From positions 1-7,430 of the forward strand of contig CAKPNG010000054.1 in assembly GCA_934168325.1 (NCBI GenBank): a stretch of DNA of 7,430 nucleotides, given 5' to 3'. The translations under genes were made by a program, and so were the position numbers. Shown one piece after another: positions 1-5,064 of the stretch. Source of the DNA: an uncultured Bacilli bacterium. GTDB taxonomy: Bacteria; Bacillota_I; Bacilli_A; RFN20; CAG-826. The notes beneath the pieces were generated by a model. The model had not been told where the DNA came from and did not search any database. It worked only from the letters and a program-made list of their open reading frames with translations. Each line of letters opens with the position of its first letter. The stretch's first letter is position 1.

Positions 1-352
<352 letters not shown>

Positions 353-461
353 TTCAAGATTTTATTTAGAAGTCACAAAAAGTTTTTAGGTAAAGGAAAG
401 AACATAATCAAATATCTAGTTTTCAGGGAACAAAAAGTGTATACTATATCCTTGAAGTAGA

Positions 462-571
462 AGTCTGGTGACGATGACGCAGTGGACACACCTCTATCCA
501 TCCCGAACAGAGAAGTTAAGCACTGTAGTGGCGAAGGTAGCCGCAAGGCAAGAATAGCAAGTCGCTGGGCT
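462..571 (+). rRNA. 5S ribosomal RNA
   Basis: The gene holds the conserved 5S core with CCCGAACAGAGAAGTTAAG at about 502-520. Its ends are set by helix I: bases 461-472 pair with 561-572, with C472-G561, G470-C563, G468-C565, C465-G568 and G463-C570 plus A-U and G-U pairs. That gives about 110 nt, shorter than the ~116 nt usual in Bacillus and nearer the size known from Mollicutes. The spacer from the 23S end (about 353-461) is AT-rich with no tRNA. It contains TATCTAGTTTTCAGGGAAC (413-431), a sequence style I recall from Firmicutes rRNA spacers. Helix I runs straight into a T-tract (571-577), so the 5S 3' stem may also help end the rRNA transcript. Confidence 0.95.
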
Positions 572-588
572 TTTTTTCTTATATATAG

Positions 589-616
589 TTTAAATTAATT
601 TTATTTTTGGTATAAT
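589..616 (+). promoter_or_regulatory. Promoter for folD operon (extended -10)
   Basis: A perfect TATAAT lies at 611-616, preceded by TG at 608-609 (extended -10). A weak -35, TTTAAA at 589-594, sits 16 nt upstream. Transcription starting about 7 nt after the -10 would begin near 622-624, only 3-5 nt before the folD ATG at 627. This implies a leaderless or nearly leaderless mRNA. The promoter lies just after the 5S T-tract, so folD probably does not depend on rRNA read-through. Confidence 0.7.
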
Positions 617-626
617 AAAAAACAAT

Positions 627-1424
627 ATGGAAATAATAACAGAATACGTAAATAACAAGAAACAATTTCTTCTTGATGAAATTAAAAAAAACAAAGAACC
701 TTTAAAACTTGTCATTGTTCAAATAAATGATGATCCAGCAAGTAATGCTTATATTAAAGGAAAATTAAAAGATTTAGCTGAAATTGGAGCTATTGGTGAA
801 CTTTTGAAATTAGATATTAATATAACAATGGAAGAATTAAAAATTGTTATAGATAAATTAAATAATGATCCATCAGTTACAGGCTTCATTGTTCAAATGC
901 CCTTACCAAAGCAATTAAATGAAGAAATTATTAAAGATTGGATAAATCCTGATAAAGATGTTGATGGATTTAATTCTAAAAGTTTATTTAAACCAGCTAC
1001 TCCAAATGGAATAATTACTTATTTGAAAGATAATAATTTCGATTTTGATGGTAAAAATGCTTTAATAATTGGTCGTAGTAATATAGTTGGAAAACCTATG
1101 GCTAAATTATTATTAAATTTAAATATGAATGTGACAATTACACATTCTCATACTAGTAAGGAAGATTTAGAGTTTTATTTAAAACACGCTGATTTAATAG
1201 TTGTTGCTGTTGGCAAACCTTATTTTATTAATAAAACATTCCAAATTAATAAAAATGCTGTTATATTTGATGTAGGTATTAATAGAATTGATGGTAAATT
1301 AGTTGGAGATTGTGAACCTGATCTTGATGTTAAATTTTTATCTCCTGTACCAAGAGGTGTAGGATTATTAACTAGATTATCGTTGTTACTTAATTTAATG
1401 GAGGCTTATAAAAATGGAATTTAA
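627..1424 (+). CDS. folD: Bifunctional methylenetetrahydrofolate dehydrogenase / methenyltetrahydrofolate cyclohydrolase FolD
   Basis: This cytosolic enzyme interconverts 5,10-methylene-, 5,10-methenyl- and 10-formyl-tetrahydrofolate with NADP(H), supplying one-carbon units for purine, fMet-tRNA and thymidylate synthesis. At 265 aa it is slightly short (usual 280-300). The catalytic YxxxK motif is Y42/K46, followed by VQMPLP at 89-94 (Q90) and DKDVDGF at 109-115 (D113). The Rossmann part has GRSNIVGKPMAKLL at 149-162. The oddity is the C-terminal signature: the family's near-invariant PGGVGPMT reads PRGVGLLT, and PCTPxG reads PATPNG (123-128). The fold and main catalytic residues are kept, so activity is likely, but the cofactor-side loop has diverged. 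The start has no Shine-Dalgarno and lies 10 nt after a TATAAT. The end overlaps the next gene by 11 nt, so the two form an operon. Confidence 0.93.
   Translation: MEIITEYVNNKKQFLLDEIKKNKEPLKLVIVQINDDPASNAYIKGKLKDLAEIGAIGELLKLDINITMEELKIVIDKLNNDPSVTGFIVQMPLPKQLNEEIIKDWINPDKDVDGFNSKSLFKPATPNGIITYLKDNNFDFDGKNALIIGRSNIVGKPMAKLLLNLNMNVTITHSHTSKEDLEFYLKHADLIVVAVGKPYFINKTFQINKNAVIFDVGINRIDGKLVGDCEPDLDVKFLSPVPRGVGLLTRLSLLLNLMEAYKNGI
1400..1404 (+). promoter_or_regulatory. Ribosome binding site of the ThyX-like gene, inside folD
   Basis: GGAGG lies 9 nt upstream of the ATG at 1414, within the folD coding region. This supports the 1414 start and suggests translational coupling to folD. It contrasts with folD itself, which has no such site. 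Confidence 0.75.
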
Positions 1425-2007
1425 AATTGAAAACACTAGCGTTTATGGTTTAGAGTTTGCTTTAAAAGCAAGTGGAAATCCAATGAGAACAAAATTTGAC
1501 AGAGAAGAATTAACTGAAAAAGATTTAAAAAGAGGTATTAATCTTGGATCTACTAAATCTGGTGAAGGACATGATAATTTCTTAAAAGGTATTATAGTTC
1601 AATTTGACGTTAGTGCTCCTTTATATTGGTGGAAACAAGCACAAAGATATCACTGGTTTGATTTCATAAGTTCTCAATCAACAATGCATTGTTTACTTAA
1701 ATTTGATATTTCAAATCAATGTGTTACTGAAACTAATAAGAAAATTTTAGAAATTGTAGAACAAATAAAAAATGAATATTTAGCAATTCCCGATGAATTA
1801 AAAGAAGAAAAAATAAAAAAATGGAGAGAACTTGTAGCTTCTACTCCATGTGGTTTTGTTTTAGGTGCTTCAATGACAACTAATTATCAACAATTAAAAA
1901 CAATGTATATGCAAAGAAGATACCATAAATTAAAAGAGTGGCACGAATTTTGCTCTTGGTGCGACACTCTTCCACATTTTAAAGAATTAACTGGCGTTAC
2001 TCGTTAG
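1414..2007 (+). CDS. Uncharacterised protein, distantly ThyX-like (FAD-dependent thymidylate synthase fold suspected)
   Basis: The 197-aa product belongs to a family I recognise from Firmicutes and their phages, usually called hypothetical. Its marks are NPM at 22-24, an APLYWWK block at 68-74, STMH at 89-92 and a C-terminal NYQQL...HKLKEWHEFCSW block. The order of elements recalls ThyX: GHDNFLK (52-58) resembles the ThyX 'HxSxxEH' strand, QRYHWFDFISSQSTMH (77-92) sits where ThyX has RHRxxSxNxxSxR, and the C-terminal block resembles its 'LP...L..F...R...AQxEIR' region. The exact ThyX motif is absent, so FAD/dUMP chemistry is unproven. A CxxC is present at C180/C183. The overlap with folD, which handles the folate ThyX uses, supports a folate or nucleotide role; that is inference. 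No signal peptide or membrane segment is visible. Confidence 0.6.
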   Translation: MEFKIENTSVYGLEFALKASGNPMRTKFDREELTEKDLKRGINLGSTKSGEGHDNFLKGIIVQFDVSAPLYWWKQAQRYHWFDFISSQSTMHCLLKFDISNQCVTETNKKILEIVEQIKNEYLAIPDELKEEKIKKWRELVASTPCGFVLGASMTTNYQQLKTMYMQRRYHKLKEWHEFCSWCDTLPHFKELTGVTR

Positions 2008-2758
2008 TTTTATCTTTTTCTTCTATTTGTTTAATATTATCTTCATCTTTCTTTTCTTCAATAGAAGGGGATGAAGATTTTTTATTTTTAAAATTTCGTT
2101 TGGTTTTTGCAGGCTTTTCTATATTTTGAGGTAGTTTTTTATCATCAACATATTCACCATTTATAATAGAATTCTTAGTTACTAAGATATCTTTTTTAGG
2201 AGCAATTAAAGCATAAGTTGTTAATAATAAGCCTGTTAAGACTATAATAATTCCTATAATTAATACTAAATAATTACTAAGAGTAGTTCCTTCTTTAATG
2301 CTTATTACTAATATAAAGATTCCTAAAGCCATAATTATAATAGTTATAAAAGAATAAATAATACATTTGAATATACTTTTCTTACCTTTTACTATATTAG
2401 AAGTAGCTATTGCGATAATTGTTTCAATTAAAAATAAAACAGAATATATAAGTAAAAAAGTAGCAAAAAATAAAGGTAAAAATTTAATTACTATATCAGG
2501 TACTGCAAATATAAATATAGATAATGAACATAAAACTACGCCACTTATTGCATCGGTAGAAGCTATACCTCTTTGAAATAAATATGAATAAGCGATAGTT
2601 AATAATCCATAAGCTAAAATAACTGTGGCTACACAGTAACTTATAGCTGAATGTAAACTTGAATTATTATAAAAAATACAAATAACTATACCTAAAGCTA
2701 TAAAAAGTACACCTTGTATAGATTTAATAACTCTACTTAATTTTGTAACATTAGTCAT
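1997..2758 (-). CDS. Six-helix integral membrane protein, HdeD/DUF308-like, with charged C-terminal tail
   Basis: The 253-aa product has about six hydrophobic helices (roughly residues 13-30, 37-61, 70-86, 91-119, 129-153, 162-186), spaced as three helical pairs as in the HdeD/DUF308 family. The charged linker VKGKKSIFK (123-131) should be cytosolic. Residues ~187-253 form a hydrophilic Lys/Glu/Asp-rich tail of low complexity, probably disordered and cytoplasmic. The E. coli namesake HdeD is linked to acid resistance, but the wider family has no settled function and none should be assigned here. The start has an AGGAGG 6 nt upstream that overlaps the stop of the YolD-like gene, so the two are co-transcribed. 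Its last 11 bases overlap those of the ThyX-like gene on the other strand. Confidence 0.7.
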   Translation of the reverse strand: MTNVTKLSRVIKSIQGVLFIALGIVICIFYNNSSLHSAISYCVATVILAYGLLTIAYSYLFQRGIASTDAISGVVLCSLSIFIFAVPDIVIKFLPLFFATFLLIYSVLFLIETIIAIATSNIVKGKKSIFKCIIYSFITIIIMALGIFILVISIKEGTTLSNYLVLIIGIIIVLTGLLLTTYALIAPKKDILVTKNSIINGEYVDDKKLPQNIEKPAKTKRNFKNKKSSSPSIEEKKDEDNIKQIEEKDKTNE

Positions 2759-2764
2759 AAAAAT

Positions 2765-2770
2765 CCTCCT
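2765..2770 (-). promoter_or_regulatory. Ribosome binding site of the membrane-protein gene
   Basis: On the minus strand AGGAGG occurs 6 nt before the ATG at 2758-2756 and overlaps the TAA (2772-2770) of the upstream YolD-like gene as TAAGGAGG. This fixes the start and points to coupled translation. Confidence 0.85.
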
Positions 2771-3105
2771 TAACAGATATCATCAAAACAATTTGTGATA
2801 TCATTAATGTCTATTATATTAGAAAAAGATAAAATGTAATCATGAATAATTAAAAATTTTTCTTTTTTATTGATTTTATCAATTTTTCCTTCATAGTCAT
2901 AAATATGACCATCAATATAAAATTTTATTAATAACTCTTGTGAATGATAATTCAATAAGATTTTATTGATTTTTTCTGCTTGCTCAGTTGAAATTTGAGG
3001 TTTAATAACCTTACTTTTTTCTTCTATCATCTTGTTTAAATATTGAGCTTGCTCAGTTAAACTTGCGAAAGGTAAATATTTTTTCATTCCTCTATTACTA
3101 GACAT
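2770..3105 (-). CDS. YolD-like family protein
   Basis: The 111-aa soluble protein matches the YolD-like family (PF08863 by recollection). The N-terminal NRGMKKYLPFASLTEQ (4-19) corresponds to the family's 'DRGxxKWxxxxxLpEh' start, then comes a predicted helix, then a beta-rich part with FYIDGHIYDYEGKIDKI and a closing IIDINDI. YolD proteins often neighbour or regulate Y-family DNA polymerases (UvrX/DinB type); no polymerase is in this window, so this copy appears orphaned from that partner. It is the first gene of an operon with the HdeD-like membrane protein. There is no Shine-Dalgarno: TATAAT ends 6 nt before the ATG, so the mRNA is probably leaderless. A later start is unlikely because M7 would cut into the conserved N-terminal motif. 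Confidence 0.8.
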   Translation of the reverse strand: MSSNRGMKKYLPFASLTEQAQYLNKMIEEKSKVIKPQISTEQAEKINKILLNYHSQELLIKFYIDGHIYDYEGKIDKINKKEKFLIIHDYILSFSNIIDINDITNCFDDIC

Positions 3106-3111
3106 AAAGAT

Positions 3112-3117
3112 ATTATA
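3112..3117 (-). promoter_or_regulatory. -10 box of the YolD-like operon
   Basis: On the minus strand a perfect TATAAT (3117-3112) is separated from the ATG by only ATCTTT. Normal spacing would start transcription at or next to the A of the start codon. No good -35 is visible at 16-18 nt (TTTAGT, 3140-3135, is the best). Confidence 0.65.
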
Positions 3118-3190
3118 AATGAATTAATTTATTAACTAAATATAAGTTTTAATTTATTTAATAAAGTAGTTAATGTATTATTAATTCATT
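3118..3190. repeat. Nested inverted repeats between divergent genes
   Basis: An exact 11-bp inverted repeat pairs AATGAATTAAT (3118-3128) with ATTAATTCATT (3180-3190). Nested inside, an exact 8-bp repeat pairs ATTAACTA (3131-3138) with TAGTTAAT (3167-3174). The outer arms touch the -10 of the minus-strand operon and the start codon of the plus-strand HAD gene. The layout could be an operator acting on both promoters, or chance in AT-rich sequence. Confidence 0.5.
3176..3181 (+). promoter_or_regulatory. Probable -10 box of the HAD gene
   Basis: TATTAT (5 of 6 matches) ends 9 nt before the ATG at 3191, and no Shine-Dalgarno lies between, again suggesting a leader of 0-4 nt. No convincing -35 is present. 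Confidence 0.45.
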
Positions 3191-3994
3191 ATGAAATTAT
3201 TTGTATTTGAAGTAGATGGAACTTTGGTAGGAATTAGTCAAAGATTAAGAAAAAAGACGATTGAATCGTTAAATATGATATTAGATAATGGCAATGCTAT
3301 TGCTATAGCAAGTGGAAGAAATTTTAGTGGTATTAAAAAATATTTAGAAAAATTACATGATGGTAAGAAATTTTTAATAATCGCTAATGGTGCTGCGTTA
3401 TATGATTATGATGGTAATAATATTTATACTCTAGGAATAGATGATAAAGTTTTATTTGATATTAGAAGTGCATTATCTAATTTAATTAGTGAGAAAAAAG
3501 CTAGTATCTATTGTTATGTTGAAAATGATTTAGGCTATTTTGAATATACAAGATGGATTATAAATGAAAAAGTAGCTAATAGAATAAATATAAGAAATTT
3601 AAATAAGAATCCATTAACTCTTGATGACAAGATTTTTAAAATTATGATTGCTAGTAGTAAAGAAGTAAGTGCACAAATTAACTTAAAAGAAGATATTATT
3701 AATAACAATCATGTCGTAAGAAGTAACGCTTTTTTTATTGAAATTGTTAATAAAGAAGCTGATAAAAGTTATGGTGTTTATAAATTAATGGAACATTTAG
3801 GTATTAATAAAAATGACGTTTATACATTTGGTGATGCCGGAAATGATTATTTAATGATTAAAAAATTTAACGGAATTGCGATGGGAAATGCTACTGATGA
3901 AATAAAAAAAGTAGCAAAATATACTACAAAATCAGTATTAGAAAATGGTGTTGCTTATGCAATAAATGACATCATTAAATATAAAAAATTATAA
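3191..3994 (+). CDS. HAD superfamily protein, Cof-type (IIB), with nucleophile Asp replaced by Glu
   Basis: The 267-aa product has the layout of Cof-type HAD phosphatases acting on sugar phosphates, flavin or other small phosphates: motif I near the start, motif II ASGR (40-43), a C2B-type cap (~80-185), motif III Lys K192, and an intact motif IV with FGDAGND (213-219) followed by GIAMGNA (228-234). Motif I is normally DxDGTL but here reads EVDGTL (7-12), so the nucleophilic Asp is Glu (GAA at 3209-3211). Since that Asp forms the phospho-enzyme, activity may be weak, lost or changed, although the second Asp (D9) and the Mg-binding loop are kept. The substrate cannot be told from sequence. It is a single gene, divergent from the YolD-like operon and convergent with degV, with no clear terminator in the 30-bp gap. 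Confidence 0.85.
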   Translation: MKLFVFEVDGTLVGISQRLRKKTIESLNMILDNGNAIAIASGRNFSGIKKYLEKLHDGKKFLIIANGAALYDYDGNNIYTLGIDDKVLFDIRSALSNLISEKKASIYCYVENDLGYFEYTRWIINEKVANRINIRNLNKNPLTLDDKIFKIMIASSKEVSAQINLKEDIINNNHVVRSNAFFIEIVNKEADKSYGVYKLMEHLGINKNDVYTFGDAGNDYLMIKKFNGIAMGNATDEIKKVAKYTTKSVLENGVAYAINDIIKYKKL

Positions 3995-4024
3995 AAATAA
4001 TTGAGATTAGCAGGCTTTTTGTTA

Positions 4025-4891
4025 TTATTTAATGATTTTTGAAATAGCAATTGCTAAAGCTCCTGGGCCAATATGAGTTGCTACAGAAAGTGATAACGGA
4101 TCAATTAATATCTTATCTAATGGTATATTAAAATAAGTTGCAACTTCATTAGCATATTCTTTTGCTTCTTCTAAATTATGAGTGTATGCAATTGCAAATT
4201 CTAAATCGTTTATATCAACATTTTTAAATTTAGTTTTTAAAGTATTTTCAGCTGCATCTATTAAAGTTTTTTTAGCTTTTTTAGCACCTAAACATTTTGC
4301 ATATGCATCGAGCTTTCCACCATTAATAGACAATACTGGTTTAATATGTAAAGTAGAACCTAAAGCAGCACCAGCAGGAGTTATACGGCCTCCTTTTTTA
4401 AGGTATTTTAAAGTATCAACCATTATAAAAATAGCTGAATCGCTCTTTGTGTCTTCTAAAATCTTTTTGATTTCATTGCCATCTAAACCCTTATCAATTA
4501 AATTTAATGCATCATAAACTGCTCTTTTTAAAGTGACACTAATTCTATGATTATCGACAACAAAAACTTTATCTTTAAAATCTTCTGATAATATCATTGC
4601 ACTATGACATGATTCACTTAGACCACTACTCATATTAATATGAATTATTTGATCATATTCTTCTAATAATTTATTCCACATATTTAAAACTTCACCTGGT
4701 GAAGGTTGAGATGTTTTTACATCAAAATTCTTATCTAATTTATCATAAAATTCATTTTCAGTAATGTTATTATTTTGAAAATAAACGACCCCGTCGATAA
4801 TAACAGGCATTCTTATCATATATATGCCAAGATTTTTGGCTTGTTCAGGAGTGAATCCTGAATTGTCATCTGTAACTACACAAATCTTCAT
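4025..4891 (-). CDS. DegV family protein (FakB-type fatty-acid-binding protein)
   Basis: The 288-aa cytosolic protein is of the DegV family. Characterised members (FakB) hold a fatty acid for phosphorylation by the kinase FakA, letting the cell use exogenous fatty acids. Visible marks: the N-terminal VVTDDNSGF (5-13, family 'TDSxaDl'), TSQPSP (60-65), MSSGLSES (87-94, the lipid-carboxylate loop), a KKGGRITPAGA block with IKPVLS, and a C-terminal HIGPGALAIAI. No fakA is nearby. I place the start at the ATG at 4891-4889 rather than the in-frame TTG at 4918: it begins with the conserved MKICVVTD and has CGAGG 8 nt upstream. It is single and divergent from the macro-domain gene across a 173-bp spacer rich in dyads. 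The fatty-acid preference cannot be read. Confidence 0.9.
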   Translation of the reverse strand: MKICVVTDDNSGFTPEQAKNLGIYMIRMPVIIDGVVYFQNNNITENEFYDKLDKNFDVKTSQPSPGEVLNMWNKLLEEYDQIIHINMSSGLSESCHSAMILSEDFKDKVFVVDNHRISVTLKRAVYDALNLIDKGLDGNEIKKILEDTKSDSAIFIMVDTLKYLKKGGRITPAGAALGSTLHIKPVLSINGGKLDAYAKCLGAKKAKKTLIDAAENTLKTKFKNVDINDLEFAIAYTHNLEEAKEYANEVATYFNIPLDKILIDPLSLSVATHIGPGALAIAISKIIK

Positions 4892-4899
4892 AATTAAAA

Positions 4900-4904
4900 C
4901 CTCG
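4900..4904 (-). promoter_or_regulatory. Ribosome binding site of the DegV gene
   Basis: On the minus strand CGAGG lies 8 nt before the ATG at 4891. It decides the start in favour of the conserved MKICVVTD N-terminus over the longer TTG-initiated frame. Confidence 0.6.
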
Positions 4905-4941
4905 AGATATTTTTGCAACTTTTTTAAAAAAAGTAAAGGTG

Positions 4942-4952
4942 GTATTAAATAC
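4942..4952. repeat. Palindrome GTATTAAATAC in the degV/macro spacer
   Basis: A perfect 5+1+5 palindrome lies 50 nt upstream of the degV start. The wider minus-strand sequence CTAGTATTTAATACCAC loosely resembles my recollection of the FapR lipid-regulator box. It may be an operator; no regulator gene is in the window. Confidence 0.35.
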
Positions 4953-4972
4953 TAGAAATTTGCAACATAAAA

Positions 4973-4997
4973 CTAGTTTTTCGTTAACAAAAACTAG
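4973..4997. repeat. Inverted repeat / hairpin in the degV/macro spacer
   Basis: CTAGTTTTT (4973-4981) pairs exactly with AAAAACTAG (4989-4997) around a 7-nt loop containing GTTAAC. T-tracts follow on both strands: TTTTTT at 5002-5007 on plus, TTTT at 4972-4969 on minus. It could act as a weak bidirectional terminator or attenuator or as an operator. The stem is almost all A-T, so it would be weak as RNA. Confidence 0.5.
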
Positions 4998-5012
4998 ATA
5001 GTTTTTTATTAA
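4984..5012 (+). promoter_or_regulatory. Possible promoter of the macro-domain gene
   Basis: TTAACA (4984-4989, 5/6) is followed after 17 nt by TATTAA (5007-5012, 4/6). The -35 overlaps the loop of the inverted repeat, so that repeat may control it. An alternative is the extended -10 TGATAAAAT at 5039-5047 without a clear -35, which would start transcription at the ribosome site. Confidence 0.35.
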
Positions 5013-5053
5013 AATTGTAGAAAACATATGCCGCTTTTTGATAAAATTACAGC

Positions 5054-5060
5054 GAGGTGA
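5054..5060 (+). promoter_or_regulatory. Ribosome binding site of the macro-domain gene
   Basis: GAGGTGA, a full match to the 16S anti-Shine-Dalgarno end, lies 4 nt before the ATG at 5065. It excludes the longer frame from the TTG at 5038, which would place this site inside the coding region. Confidence 0.85.
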
Positions 5061-5064
5061 TATT

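Noticed and set aside
440..445. TATACT upstream of the 5S gene as a separate 5S promoter
   Set aside because: No -35 at 15-19 nt, and 5S is normally made from the rRNA operon transcript; likely chance in AT-rich spacer.
3987..4030. Possible terminator between the HAD gene and degV
   Set aside because: Only A-T arms (AATTAT/ATAATT; AAATAAT/ATTATTT with a 22-nt gap) and a short GCTTTTTG T-run; no stem strong enough to call.
4182..4517. Open frame of 111 codons on plus opposite degV
   Set aside because: It is entirely antisense to a well-conserved gene, shows no recognisable domain, and I see no ribosome site; a shadow frame. The same applies to frames at 2367-2576 (+), 4866-5171 (-), 5140-5325 (-) and 7034-7225 (-).
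4892..4918. Longer DegV N-terminus from the TTG at 4918
   Set aside because: It adds nine residues before the conserved MKICVVTD and would place the CGAGG ribosome site inside the coding region.
4935..4946. AAAGGTGGTATT resembles a T-box antiterminator core (GGGTGGTAC)
   Set aside because: No Stem I or specifier region can fit upstream on the plus strand because it would lie inside degV. The downstream gene is not an aminoacyl-tRNA synthetase or amino-acid gene, and the ACCGCG continuation is missing.
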